Below, piece by piece: positions 7,920 to 17,403 of a stretch of DNA of 64,000 nucleotides (within the stretch, counting starts at the first letter, position 1; each line of letters begins with the position of its first letter). The position numbers and the translations under genes were made by a program. Origin of the DNA: Nitrospiraceae bacterium (GTDB taxonomy: Bacteria > Nitrospirota > Nitrospiria > Nitrospirales > Nitrospiraceae). The stretch covers positions 1 through 64,000 of the forward strand of contig DASPUC010000019.1 in assembly GCA_035623075.1 (NCBI GenBank), given 5' to 3'. The notes beneath the pieces were generated by a model that was not told the origin of the DNA, did not search any database, and saw nothing but the letters and a program-made list of their open reading frames with translations.

Positions 7920-9724
7920 TGCCCCGCCTCCTTCTGATTCGACACCTGTCGAACATCAGCCAGCTCTGCTCCGAAGATCTCTAGGGCTTCCTTCACTACT
8001 GGATGAGTCCGAGCCTGCTCAAACATGACGAGGCGCTGTCCCTGCTCTTTGGCAGCCCTGAGCTGCGCCATCGTCTTCCCGGGTGGATCCGTGTCCGCCA
8101 ACTCCACGATGCGCAGTCGGACCCTTCGGCTACTCAACCGTTCACAGATTGCCGTCAACGCGACAAGATTGTCTGGCTTCTCGATCATCCCTCGCGCAAC
8201 CGTGGCTTGCCTGGTAAACCCGATTGTCACCTGATTTCCCTCTGTTTCCACCAATCGCCCCATCTCGAGAAAAGGTGCGATGTTCGGATGGGCGGCAGTA
8301 ACAGCCTCTTGGAATGCCTCCCAATTGAGCGTTGCGAGCGGAGGCGAAGGTTCTGGGGGAAGCGGCGTCACGGCGGATTGCCGCGCACCCGCCTGATTAA
8401 CCGACAAATCTAGCATGGATTCGGCCATCCCGGCGGTTGTAGCACGTACGCGTTCGGTGGACGACGGACCGCTCGATACAGTATCGGCCAATTGCGCAGC
8501 TCCTATTGATGGTGCCGCTGTAGAGCGGCCCGGCAGCTCCGGTTTGTTCGGCCTGGTCGATGATTCAGAGGGAGACCTTTGCTTTTGAATGGGCTGCGTC
8601 TCCTGATCAGGCTTTCTATCTGAGCGTCGGCCTAGGCGAGTGGCACGAACCGCCGCCGTTTCAAGGATGAACCGAGGGTGGGCGCTGAATCGGAGCGCAT
8701 CTTCTGCCTGGGTAAAAATGGCGAAGAGTTCTTGGAGTTGTTCGGGCGAGAGCAATCGCGCATCAGCCGTGATTTGGGGCAAATCTTCTGCCGAAGCTTC
8801 AATCAGCCCGCGCAGTTCTTGAGGAGCCGTGACAACCGACGCCACCAGCATATTACGCAGATATTCGACCACGTCAGAACAATAGGCTCGGAGATCGTGC
8901 CCTTGATCGAGCAGATTGGCCAACATGCGGAGTGCAGCCGGAGTATCCTGACCGATAATCGCCTGGATGATTCCTCGAACGAGTTCCTGCGGTACAGCTC
9001 CCAGGAGCGCTTCAAGATCGGCGTGAACGATCGTGATACCGCCGAATGCGACGGCCTGGTCCAGGAGGCTGAGCGCGTCACGCATGCTCCCCTCACTAGC
9101 CCGAGCGAGCGCCATTAGGCTGCGATCCTCCAGTGCAATGCCATCCTGCCGTGCGACATGGCGCAACCGTTCGACAATCTCGGTGCGCGCGATGCGACGG
9201 AAATTATAGTGCTGACAACGAGACAGGATGGTGGCTGGAATCTTGTGGATTTCGGTAGTGGCGAAAATGAAGACCACATGCGACGGTGGTTCCTCCAGTG
9301 TCTTGAGGAGGGCGTTGAAGGCCGAATTTGACAACATATGGACTTCGTCGATGATGTAGACGCGATACTGACCACGGAAGGGCGCGAACTTGACGTTCTC
9401 GCGAATCTCGCGCACGTCATCCACGCTCGTATTGGACGCGCCATCGATTTCGATGACATCGACCGACGTTCCTTGAGCAATTTCCTGGCAGTTCACACAG
9501 GTCGTGCAGGGTGTACCGGTCGGTCCCCGCTCGCAGTTGAGACTCTTTGCGAGAATTCTCGCCACGGTTGTTTTCCCCACGCCGCGAGTACCGGAGAACA
9601 GATACGCATGGGCGATCCGTTTTGTGTTGATAGAATTGACCAGCGTTTGCACAACGTGTGGCTGACCGATCACATCATCGAATGTCCCAGGGCGGTATTT
9701 ACGAGCAGAGACTTGGTAGTCCAT
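7916..9724 (-). CDS. dnaX: DNA polymerase III subunit gamma/tau
   Basis: About 602 residues from the ATG at 9724 (MDYQVSARKYRPGTFDDVIG). Walker A GTRGVGKTT is at residues 45-53, the zinc-binding cysteines at 64, 73, 76 and 79, Walker B IIDEVH at about 124-129, and sensor 1 ATTEIHKIP follows. The clamp-loader AAA+ core is complete, then a proline/serine-rich linker (about 370-460) and a C-terminal tau-type domain. It builds the clamp loader that places beta clamps on DNA. A start further upstream (9757) would fall inside a dispersed repeat and is rejected. No obvious A-run for a programmed gamma frameshift was seen. Confidence 0.95.
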   Translation of the reverse strand: MDYQVSARKYRPGTFDDVIGQPHVVQTLVNSINTKRIAHAYLFSGTRGVGKTTVARILAKSLNCERGPTGTPCTTCVNCQEIAQGTSVDVIEIDGASNTSVDDVREIRENVKFAPFRGQYRVYIIDEVHMLSNSAFNALLKTLEEPPSHVVFIFATTEIHKIPATILSRCQHYNFRRIARTEIVERLRHVARQDGIALEDRSLMALARASEGSMRDALSLLDQAVAFGGITIVHADLEALLGAVPQELVRGIIQAIIGQDTPAALRMLANLLDQGHDLRAYCSDVVEYLRNMLVASVVTAPQELRGLIEASAEDLPQITADARLLSPEQLQELFAIFTQAEDALRFSAHPRFILETAAVRATRLGRRSDRKPDQETQPIQKQRSPSESSTRPNKPELPGRSTAAPSIGAAQLADTVSSGPSSTERVRATTAGMAESMLDLSVNQAGARQSAVTPLPPEPSPPLATLNWEAFQEAVTAAHPNIAPFLEMGRLVETEGNQVTIGFTRQATVARGMIEKPDNLVALTAICERLSSRRVRLRIVELADTDPPGKTMAQLRAAKEQGQRLVMFEQARTHPVVKEALEIFGAELADVRQVSNQKEAGQ

Positions 9725-9745
9725 TGATCGTATGTTTCCACATGG

Positions 9746-9870
9746 CAGGATGTTCAAACAGGCGATCCAACAAGGCCGCAGGGACTGAGAACTCCGAGGC
9801 GTACGTTCTGTGGTACGCCGAGGAGAGCGAAGGACCGAGAACGACGTTGGGAGCCTGTTTCAACATCCTG
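9746..9870. repeat. Dispersed element with terminal inverted repeats, copy A
   Basis: A 125-bp unit with 18-bp ends CAGGATGTTCAAACAGGC and its near-exact complement (17 of 18). The interior contains GGCCGCAG, paired GTAC words and GCGAGAAC-like text shared with copies at 34880 and 35839. It lies between the SRP RNA gene (about seven bases from its 3' end) and dnaX, 22 bases before the dnaX start codon, so it is transcribed as part of the dnaX leader or read from the RNA gene. Confidence 0.75.
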
Positions 9871-9876
9871 AAAAGC

Positions 9877-9977
9877 GGGGCCAGGTGATCCTGCGGCACC
9901 CAGGACTTTCTGCTTACCGTTGCTTCCTTCCGGACCTGGCGGGGTTCACAGGGTTCTGTTGCACAGGGCCCAGCCCC
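9877..9977 (-). ncRNA. ffs: Signal recognition particle RNA (4.5S type)
   Basis: On the minus strand the sequence contains the diagnostic SRP domain IV: CCAGGTCCGGAAGGAAGCA, followed by the returning strand ending ...GTCCTGGGTGCCGCAGG. The ends GGGGCTGGGCC and GGCCCCGCTTTT pair to close a single long hairpin of about 100 nt, so this is the small bacterial 4.5S type without an Alu domain. The 3' GC pairs plus TTTT can serve as terminator. It is located directly upstream of dnaX, a common bacterial neighbourhood. Ends are estimated to within a few bases. Confidence 0.93.
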
Positions 9978-9990
9978 TTTTCGAAGTAAT

Positions 9991-10073
9991 GAGCGTTGAG
10001 GACCGAGTGCTGAGTGGACACGGAATCAGCTTGATTTTGACACCCCATTCCTCAGCATTCATGACTCAGCGCT
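9991..10073. repeat. Imperfect palindromic repeat of the 'GAGTGCTGAG' kind
   Basis: Words GAGCGTTGAG, CGAGTGCTGAG on the left and CTCAGCATTC, ACTCAGCGCT on the right form a broken inverted repeat between the SRP RNA and tRNA-Ser genes. The same words recur in the nuoD-nuoG gap (44291-44376), so this appears to be a dispersed family. Confidence 0.45.
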
Positions 10074-10079
10074 TGGGTT

Positions 10080-10169
<90 letters not shown>

Positions 10170-10324
10170 ACATCGACCTCATGCCAGGCGGCGAGCATCT
10201 TAACACGCGCTCTGAGCACCAGCAAGGCAACGATTCGCACGAAGATGCGTCACGTGGTTGATTCCGACGTTGACCACCAAAAGATTCATTTCCTATACTG
10301 CGGTCAAGCGAACGGAGGTGGGCG

Positions 10325-11974
10325 ATGAGAATCGTGGTCGGACTCGGAGTGATCGTTCTGCTCCTTCTCGGATTGATCCTCTCTCTACCCTTCCTTGTCG
10401 ACTTAAACAAGTACCAGGATCAATACAAGCCGCTCATCGAAGACGCGCTTAATCGCAAAGTCCAACTGCAAGACATCCGCTTGACCATCTGGCCACGTAT
10501 CGGCGCACGTGTAACTGGCTTTGCCGTATTGGATGACCCGGCGTTTGATTCAAGTCCGTTCACCTCGCTCACCTCGCTCGATGTAGGGGTCAAACTGACG
10601 CCCCTGTTGAGCGGCAAAGTCGAAGTTGAAGAGATCACGCTCCGAGACCCAGTGATCACCGTCATCAAGAATAAGAATGGCGTCCTGAATGTGTCCACGC
10701 TCGGTCGCTCTGGTGTGGCAACGCCTGTCACGCCGTCGCACGCACCGGTTCCATCGGCCGAAGGTCCGCTCAAGATACTCGCGCTGCTGGCAGTTGACCA
10801 GGTCTCCATCGTGGGTGGGAAACTGACCTATCGCGATCTGTCAACAACTAGCCCGACTGAGTATGTGTTGCAGGAATTGGAACTGCTCCTGAAATCCGTA
10901 CGACTGGGCCAAACCCCCAGTCTTCATCTGGCGACACTCATTCAACCATTCAACATGCCGGTGACTCTCAACGGCACGTTCGGGCCTCTTAAGGAAACAA
11001 CGGACATCGATGCGATCAATATGCAACTCGCGCTGGGGAAAACCTCCTTGTCGATTACCGGAAGCATGGCCGAACATGACGCGAAGATCAACGTCGGTTC
11101 AGCGGTGATTAACACGGCCGATCTTCCGGTCGCTCTTCCGCTGAAGAAGCCGGTTGAGATACAGAACCTCCAGGTCGTCGCGGAGGTCAAGGGCCAGGAG
11201 GCACGCCTGCACAACCTGTCGCTGCACCTCTTCGGTGGGGAGGTGAAGGCACAGGGGACACTCACCTCCGGTTCCGACGCTCCTCCATTCGGAGCCAAGT
11301 TGACGATGAAAGACCTACAGCTCGGTCCAGCTCTTGAGGCAATTGCCGCCCTGGAAGTATCGATCAACGGAGCGGCTCAAGGAGACATGACCTTGCAGGG
11401 CCATGGTTTCTCGATGGCAGACCTCACTAAATCCCTAGAAGGAGCGGGCCATGTCGCAGTGAAAGAAGGGAAGGTCGAAGGGGCGAATTTGCTGCAGGAG
11501 GCCGTCTCCATCCTCAACGTCGCCGGCATTCACATCGACAATCCAAAAGTGACAGCCTTTTCGACTGTTGAGACGGATCTGGCCATCAAGCAAGGAGTTA
11601 TTTACGTCCAGCGTCTCCTGATGGATAGCCATGATTTCCAAGCCACCGGAGGGGGGACTGTCGGATTTGATCACACTCTGAATCTCGTGGTAAACCTCAA
11701 CCTCTCACAAGACCTCAGTCAGAAAATCGCCGGCTCCTCTCCTGTCGCTAAATTGGCCATCAGGGATGGGCGACTCGTTCTGCCGCTCCTCATCACCGGC
11801 ACCGCGCAGGCGCCCTCATTCGGATTGGACATGAAGAGGATCAGCGGAAAGGTTCAAGAGCAGGTGCAGAAAAAAGTTGAGGAAGCCGTCGGCAGGCTTC
11901 TGAAAGGCACCACGAAACCGGAAGATCTGAAACAACAGGGCCAAGAGTTGTTCAAAGACTTCCTTGGACGCTAG
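10325..11974 (+). CDS. AsmA family envelope protein
   Basis: A 549-residue protein with an N-terminal membrane anchor (residues 3-25), then an AsmA N-terminal domain (FLVDLNKYQDQYKPLIEDAL, followed by the RKVQLQDIRLTIWPRIGARV segment) and a long beta-rich body ending in an AsmA C-terminal region and a charged, helical tail (VQEQVQKKVEEAVGRLLKG). AsmA-like proteins are inner-membrane-anchored periplasmic bridges thought to move lipids to the outer membrane. Its length is moderate for the family. GGAGGTGGGCG gives a strong ribosome site. The MscS gene follows 12 bases later, so the two are likely co-transcribed. Confidence 0.86.
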   Translation: MRIVVGLGVIVLLLLGLILSLPFLVDLNKYQDQYKPLIEDALNRKVQLQDIRLTIWPRIGARVTGFAVLDDPAFDSSPFTSLTSLDVGVKLTPLLSGKVEVEEITLRDPVITVIKNKNGVLNVSTLGRSGVATPVTPSHAPVPSAEGPLKILALLAVDQVSIVGGKLTYRDLSTTSPTEYVLQELELLLKSVRLGQTPSLHLATLIQPFNMPVTLNGTFGPLKETTDIDAINMQLALGKTSLSITGSMAEHDAKINVGSAVINTADLPVALPLKKPVEIQNLQVVAEVKGQEARLHNLSLHLFGGEVKAQGTLTSGSDAPPFGAKLTMKDLQLGPALEAIAALEVSINGAAQGDMTLQGHGFSMADLTKSLEGAGHVAVKEGKVEGANLLQEAVSILNVAGIHIDNPKVTAFSTVETDLAIKQGVIYVQRLLMDSHDFQATGGGTVGFDHTLNLVVNLNLSQDLSQKIAGSSPVAKLAIRDGRLVLPLLITGTAQAPSFGLDMKRISGKVQEQVQKKVEEAVGRLLKGTTKPEDLKQQGQELFKDFLGR

Positions 11975-11986
11975 GAGGATTGCCCT

Positions 11987-12775
11987 ATGAATCCCATGGA
12001 CACTATCGTGCAATACGCGGTGCAGTATGGAATGCAGGCTGTTGTGGCAATCGCCATTTTCACTGCCGGAGCGATGGCGGCACGATGGACGGGCAATCTC
12101 GCTCAGCAGCAACTAGAACGCTACACGCTGGAACCGCCCGTTCGCCTGTTACTCGTCCGCATCGTCAAGATTATCGTGCTGTTGTTTACGGCGGTCGTCG
12201 CGCTCGACGCGTTGGGAGTCCCGATCGCTCCGCTCGTCGCGGGGATCGGCGTCGCCGGCGTAGGGATCGGCCTCGCTCTTCAAGGGGTCTTGAGCAACGT
12301 GATGGCCGGGCTCTCGATCATCTTCACAAAACCGTACAAGGTCGGAGAACACATCTCATTGTTGGGCGTCCATGGCGATGTGATATTGATCGACATTTTC
12401 TCGACGACACTGATGCATCCGGACCGCTCGCGCGTCATTATCCCTAATCGGAAGATCGTTGGGGAAATCCTCCACAATTTTGGCATGATCCGACAGATCC
12501 ACATGACCGTCGACGTGGCCTATACCACGGATCTTAACCAGGCGCTAACGATTATTCGTGAGGTCGTGACCGGTCATCCGCACGTGCTGAAAGATCCACC
12601 CCCTTCCGTCGGCATCAGTAACCTTGGTCATCCCGCTGTCACGATCGCTGTAGAGCCATGGTCCGCAGTCGCGCATTATAGTTCTACCCAGGCCGAAATA
12701 AACAAAGCGATTATTGAGCGATTGCGAGATGTTCGCGTTCAATTTCCTTCCGCTCCTCCTCCCCCGCCAGTATGA
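11987..12775 (+). CDS. mscS: MscS family small-conductance mechanosensitive channel
   Basis: 262 residues: two N-terminal membrane helices, then the pore helix GIGVAGVGIGLALQGVLSNV with the Gly/Ala pattern of MscS TM3, the beta domain starting YKVGEHI, the NRKIV segment, and an alpha-beta C-terminal vestibule domain. The tail is a run of prolines and alanines (PSAPPPPPV). The protein releases ions during osmotic downshock. AGGAGG precedes the start by eight bases, and it follows the AsmA gene closely. MscL is encoded 660 bases downstream, so the area is an osmotic-safety cluster. Confidence 0.93.
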   Translation: MNPMDTIVQYAVQYGMQAVVAIAIFTAGAMAARWTGNLAQQQLERYTLEPPVRLLLVRIVKIIVLLFTAVVALDALGVPIAPLVAGIGVAGVGIGLALQGVLSNVMAGLSIIFTKPYKVGEHISLLGVHGDVILIDIFSTTLMHPDRSRVIIPNRKIVGEILHNFGMIRQIHMTVDVAYTTDLNQALTIIREVVTGHPHVLKDPPPSVGISNLGHPAVTIAVEPWSAVAHYSSTQAEINKAIIERLRDVRVQFPSAPPPPPV

Positions 12776-13434
12776 GCGCAAGGAACTCTTCCTATTCTCG
12801 TCCGTGAGGGGTGGAATCCAGAAAGGTTCCGAGACCATCCCGTCCTTGTGGCATTTTAGGTCTTTTATTGCGGCAAGAGGCCACAACAGCACGCATACGT
12901 GTAGGCCTGTAGGTGTTGTCAGTTATCGCAAACCATGTGAATTACATGGCAAGCTGGTGTCAACTCTACAGGGGCACCAAGATTGCTCGATCTCTGGGTA
13001 CGGTTCTCAAACTTTGGCGTTGCGATTCGTCACGAAGTCGGCTATACAGGCATCCCCAAAACTTGAGTGCTGTATCGTGTTGGAGATATCGGATTGATGG
13101 ACATTTAGTCACGTACGTGGCTCAGGAACCTGAGATTGATTTAGCATTTGAGAAAAACGTGATGTCATCGTCACCCCTCGTCTTAATCACGCCGTCTTCT
13201 TCTTCCATCATAGATCATGTATGCGCTGCTGACGTACCTGTCCGCTTCAAAATCATTCCACGCTTTATCCGTAGCTTCCAGCGGACAATTGAATACGATA
13301 GCAGGCTGACTGTCTGAACCAAGAATACGAACGCTCTCTAATTGTGGACATTGGGATATTTCGTGAATATCTCGCAATAGCGAAGATAGGGCGGGCGTCG
13401 TTGCCTTGAACCTTGCTCCAGAGGAGGAGAGATC
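12776..13434. other. Long gap without a recognisable gene
   Basis: About 660 bases between mscS and mscL. Short open frames exist on both strands but none has a ribosome site and a protein-like composition. The best is a minus-strand frame ending at 13183 (about 60 residues, ending in five charged residues, only a TTG start), which could be a remnant. Immediately before mscL is a strong GGAGGAGAG ribosome site. I see no RNA gene or repeat. Confidence 0.35.
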
Positions 13435-13863
13435 ATGCTGAAAGAGTTTAAGGAATTTGCCCTGAGGGGCAATGTGCTCGATATGGCGATCGGAATCATC
13501 ATTGGAGCTGCATTTGGAAAGATTGTTACGTCGCTCGTCAGCGACGTGCTGATGCCACCTCTCGGGCTGCTGCTCGGTAAGGTCGATTTCTCAAGTCTTT
13601 TTCTGAATCTTTCCGGCATCCCCCAACAGTCATTAGCCGCGGCCAAGGCAGCCGGAGCCCCCACGATCAATTACGGGGTCTTTCTTCAGACCGTGTTTGA
13701 TTTCGTCATTATTGCGTTCGTAATCTTCATGTTGGTCAAGCAGGTGAACCGGCTCAAGAAACCGGAGGCACCGACCGTCCCTACGACCAAAGAGTGCCCA
13801 CAGTGTTTATCGACGATTCCGATTAAGGCAACCAGGTGCGCACACTGTACGTCCAATATCTAA
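13435..13863 (+). CDS. mscL: Large-conductance mechanosensitive channel MscL with zinc ribbon
   Basis: 142 residues. The start [27 protein letters not shown] is a canonical MscL N-terminus with TM1, and TM2 is at about residues 82-102. MscL forms a pentameric emergency valve that opens at near-lytic tension. After TM2 the usual short helical tail is replaced or extended by a C4 zinc-ribbon: CPQC at 121-124 and CAHC at 135-138. Such ribbon tails occur on some MscL proteins and may hold the cytoplasmic bundle together. GGAGGAGAG lies before the ATG. Confidence 0.95.
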   Translation: MLKEFKEFALRGNVLDMAIGIIIGAAFGKIVTSLVSDVLMPPLGLLLGKVDFSSLFLNLSGIPQQSLAAAKAAGAPTINYGVFLQTVFDFVIIAFVIFMLVKQVNRLKKPEAPTVPTTKECPQCLSTIPIKATRCAHCTSNI

Positions 13864-13919
13864 GGTGCGCTATGAGTGATTCAACACATACAACTCACCT
13901 CACCAAACAAAAGGAGACC

Positions 13920-14951
13920 ATGATGAAAGCCATAAAGATCTCTGTCCTGGCTGTCAGTATGCTGGCTATCGCCGGCAATGCGGGAGCCATCGATTTCGGT
14001 GCCATCTGCTGCGATGGCGGCTATGAATACCGCCACCCATCGGCCTGGGAAAAAGAACAGCAGCGGTTGAGAGATCAACTGGCCGCCGCACAGAAGCAGT
14101 TGGCCGATCGCGATCGTGAAATCGCCTCCCTCCGATCTAGTGCGGGTGATTCAGTCCGATCAGCCCAGGCTGAAGTCGACCGGTCCAAGTCGCGTATCGC
14201 GGAGCTTGAAGGGCAGCTGGCAGATCGAGATCGTGAGATGGCCTCTCTGCGGGCCGGTGCCGGCGATTCCTCCAGACTGGCAAGCCAACTGTCCTCGAGT
14301 CAAGCGGAACGGGATCGTTTGGCTTCAGAGCTTGCTGCGAGCCAAGCGTCGCTTGCAGCGCTTCAAGCTGGTGCGGGAGACAAGGACAAACTGGCCCCAG
14401 AACTCGCTGCTGCCAAACAACGCATTGCCGACCTTGAAAAACAACTCGCCGATCGAGATCGAGAACTGGTCGCACTTCGCGGCGACCTCTCCTCCGAAAT
14501 GGCCAAACTGAAAGAAGCGCAACGCGGACTCATTCGTGCGCTGAGACCCGAGATCGAGAAGAAGCATATCACCGTCGAATTAGACAATGAGCGACTGCTG
14601 ATCAACCTGGCCTCGGGGTACCTCTTTGGTTCCGGCGAAGATCAGCTCAAGCCGGCTGGCGCCGACGCACTGAAGCAAGTTGGTACCATCCTCAAAGATT
14701 TCCCCGAATATAAAGTTGCCGTGGACGGTCACACTGACGACCGGCCGATCCGGTCCACGCTCAAGAGGAAATTTCCTTCCAATAAGGAACTTTCCGAGGC
14801 GCGCGCGGCTAACGCAGCCGTAGCCTTGGCCGATGGTGGACTCACCGGAGCCGCCACAGCCGGCTACGCCGATACAATGCCGGTGGCACCAAACACCTCC
14901 GATGCAGGTCGGGCGAAAAACCGGCGCGTCGAGGTAAGGGTCACGAGGTAG
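13920..14951 (+). CDS. OmpA-domain protein with repeated coiled coil
   Basis: 343 residues from the ATG at 13920 (AAGGAG three bases upstream). A signal peptide (about 1-22) is followed by the motif ICCDGGYEYRH, then a long coiled coil with three copies of a unit resembling QLADRDREIASLRSSAGD, and a C-terminal OmpA/MotB peptidoglycan-binding domain (about 220-343) with GHTDDRPI and the closing RAKNRRVEVRV. It probably tethers the outer membrane or another envelope layer to peptidoglycan. The next gene (15082) encodes a shorter paralogue with the same ICCDGGYEYRH motif. An upstream start overlapping mscL has no ribosome site. Confidence 0.85.
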   Translation: MMKAIKISVLAVSMLAIAGNAGAIDFGAICCDGGYEYRHPSAWEKEQQRLRDQLAAAQKQLADRDREIASLRSSAGDSVRSAQAEVDRSKSRIAELEGQLADRDREMASLRAGAGDSSRLASQLSSSQAERDRLASELAASQASLAALQAGAGDKDKLAPELAAAKQRIADLEKQLADRDRELVALRGDLSSEMAKLKEAQRGLIRALRPEIEKKHITVELDNERLLINLASGYLFGSGEDQLKPAGADALKQVGTILKDFPEYKVAVDGHTDDRPIRSTLKRKFPSNKELSEARAANAAVALADGGLTGAATAGYADTMPVAPNTSDAGRAKNRRVEVRVTR

Positions 14952-15081
14952 GAGACATAGTTCATCTTGCTGGGCGAGGGAGCAGTTCTCCTCTTCCTCG
15001 CCCATCTCGATGCTGCGATGGGAAAGGAAGAGGGCAGGTTCCCCAGCTTGCGGGGCATTTAACGGCCATGGGGGGATCCTC

Positions 15082-15807
15082 ATGAACCGATACATCACAT
15101 GGGCATCGTACATCGCGTTGGCGCTTGTTGCAGCAGGATGCACTCGAGAGCCGATTTGCTGTGACGGCGGGTATGAATATCGGCATGCCGGCCGGACGGC
15201 TGAATCACCCAAACCGGACGAGCGCGACGCGAAGATCGCAATGTTGGAACAAGAGCGTCAACAGCAAACCGAATCGCTGGCGGCACTGCGGAGCCAAGTG
15301 GAGGAGCTCGAACGCCAACTCGCCGCGCAAGAGGCTACCCGCGTGACGCCGGTCGCGCAGGCCCAGCGTGGGCTCGGGGTGGCACTACGGCCTGAAATCG
15401 AGAAAGGCGACATCACGGTAGACGTGAACAGCGAACGCCTGTTGATCAAGCTCGCATCGACGTACTTGTTCGATTCCGGGCATGATGCCTTGAGGCCGGC
15501 AGGAATCGATGCACTCAAGCGTACCGGAGAGATTCTCAAGGATTACCCGGAATATCAGATGGAGGTCACTGGACATACCGACAACGTGCCGATTGGCAGC
15601 AAGCTCCTCCCGCGATTTGCGGACAATGAGGCGTTGTCCACTGCGCGTGCCGAGCAGGCCGCGCGCGTGCTCCAAGACAGTGGCGTTGATCCATCCAAGC
15701 TTCTGGTTCGTGGGTACGGTGACGCTCAACCGCTGGCAACAAATGATAACGAAGATGGTCGGCGTATGAATCGGCGCGTAGAGATTCGAGTTACACCGAA
15801 AAGATGA
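15082..15807 (+). CDS. OmpA-domain lipoprotein, paralogue of the preceding gene
   Basis: 241 residues from the ATG at 15082. The N-terminus ALVAAGCTREPICCDGGYEY carries a lipobox, so unlike its neighbour it should be lipid-anchored, followed by the same CCDGGYEYRH motif. A shorter coiled coil (about 40-95) leads to an OmpA domain with GHTDNVPIG and RRMNRRVEIRV. The two genes look like a tandem duplication in which the upstream copy gained coiled-coil repeats or this one lost them. A 15-bp-stem hairpin lies 93 bases downstream, between this gene and the convergent binding-protein gene. Confidence 0.86.
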   Translation: MNRYITWASYIALALVAAGCTREPICCDGGYEYRHAGRTAESPKPDERDAKIAMLEQERQQQTESLAALRSQVEELERQLAAQEATRVTPVAQAQRGLGVALRPEIEKGDITVDVNSERLLIKLASTYLFDSGHDALRPAGIDALKRTGEILKDYPEYQMEVTGHTDNVPIGSKLLPRFADNEALSTARAEQAARVLQDSGVDPSKLLVRGYGDAQPLATNDNEDGRRMNRRVEIRVTPKR

Positions 15808-15898
15808 GCCGTTGGGATCAGCAATTTTGCGACGAAAGACGATTGAAGGAAGCTGGAGGATTCTGAAGACGGATAACTAGTGGACTCTCCGCCGTAGA

Positions 15899-15933
15899 TC
15901 GGGCGGCGTATTCATGATGAATATGCCGCCCGC
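15899..15933. terminator. Bidirectional hairpin between convergent genes
   Basis: CGGGCGGCGTATTCA pairs over 15 bp with its complement around a three-base loop, between genes converging from 15807 and 15949. There is no strong T-run, so it may stop transcription weakly in both directions. Confidence 0.65.
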
Positions 15934-15948
15934 TTCTCTCCCTGCACA

Positions 15949-17194
15949 TCACAGATGACAGTCGCTCTCCCTGCGAGTTCCCGCGATTGACTCCCCTGCC
16001 ACGGTTGCCAAAATTTTATAGTGTCCAAGCCCCAGTTCTTTCCCATATGCTTCTCCCACCAACACATCCTGCACATGTTGGTGATCCCACGCCCGGAAAA
16101 CGGACTTGCCCTCTTTGAGACCGTCAAATTCATGTCCTTCCAGCGCCTTGATCACCGCCTGTGTGTCGGTCATGCCTGCTCGCTGAGCGGCCTCGAGAAT
16201 CTGGGGTCATAGCCGCATATCCCAGGTAACACCGCGAGGTCGGAGTGTGATTGTACTTGTCGATCACCCCTTGGATGAATCGGCGGGAGCTGTCGGTATC
16301 GATCTTCGGATCCCAGATCAAGCCCCACATTCCCGCATTGTTGGCATACCCAAGCGGCCGTCCAATCTGTTCTCCACCAATCATTCCCCCGACTCCAATC
16401 TTCTCCTTGGTCAACTCCAGCTTGGCATAGCCTTTGAGGGCATGGACCAAATCCCACCCGTAGAGATTGAGCAGGATTAGCGACGGATGTTTATCCTTCG
16501 CCCCCGCAAGGGCCGACGTAAAGTCCGTGGATCCAAACGGCATCAGTGCCTCGCCGGCGAATTCAACGCCATGGGCTTGCCCCGCTGTGACCATCGCTTG
16601 GGCTGTCGATTTGCCGTCGAGTGTGCTGGTCGTAATCATATACCAGCGGGTGCCGTATGCTTTAACAAGATGCGGAACGACGGCCTGCGACATCATCGTG
16701 GCGTTGGGCATAAACACAAAGGTATGTGAATTACAGGCAGCGCCGGTCAGCTCGGGAAGAGAGGCACCGGTGACCATGAACAGTTTGTTTTCTTTCTGAG
16801 CCAAGGCGCTCACTGCCAAAGCGCAGTCGCCGTTGAAGGTTCCCATCAAGAAGTCCACCCGTTCCTCCTTGATAAACTTTGTCGCGGCTTTAACTGCTGT
16901 TTCCGGATCCGAGGCATCGTCCGCTTCAAGGATGACGATCGGCCGCCCCAACACTCCACCCCGTTTATTGAACAGATCTACCGCTACATTGGCACCGTGC
17001 ACGTCGTGGATCGACGAGGTCTTATAGGGGCTCGATAACGGATCGATGATCCCAACCTTGATCGGTTCGGCTGCGTGCGCCTGTCGCGAGCGTGGCGCGA
17101 TGCTAAGAATTTGGCTGGCCAGATCCCCAAAAACTAGAGCTCCGCCAGTTGTAGCCGAAAGTTGTAGGAACGTTCTGCGAGAGATGCTAACCAT
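15949..17194 (-). pseudogene. Frameshifted ABC-type periplasmic substrate-binding protein
   Basis: The N-terminal reading frame from ATG 17194 encodes a twin-arginine-type signal (SRRTFLQLS), then a type I periplasmic-binding fold: KVGIIDPLSSPYKTSSI, the GANVAVDLFN segment, and FLMGTFNGDCALAV. The frame holds to YLGYAAM near 16208, then reads into unlike sequence. The family's C-terminus continues in another minus-strand frame (ILEAAQRAGMTDTQAVIKAL ... to a stop at 15949). One extra base in the C-run near 16203-16207 explains it. The family binds branched-chain amino acids, urea or short amides. The gene is either a recent pseudogene or carries a single-base sequence error. GGAGG precedes the ATG. 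No permease genes lie beside it. Confidence 0.8.
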
Positions 17195-17403
17195 GGCGAC
17201 AATCCTCCTCTTTCATGGCAGGCCGGCTAGTCGGGTTCACATGGTTACACTGAACCTAACCGCTCTTGCAACAGATACGTCCACTCAGAGGAGAGAGCAG
17301 GGATGTCAAGAGTATGCTAAAGGTTGCCGACCCTGAGCATACGGTCGCGGCTCAATATAGGGCGGCGTGGCGGAGAACGATGATGAGAATCTTTTCCGGG
17401 TCA

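Noticed and set aside
9725-9757. A dnaX start further upstream at 9757
   Set aside because: The codon lies in the terminal repeat of element copy A. The conserved DnaX start MDYQVSARKYRPG begins at 9724.
12913-13377. Short open frames between mscS and mscL
   Set aside because: No ribosome sites and no recognisable composition; frames on both strands overlap each other.
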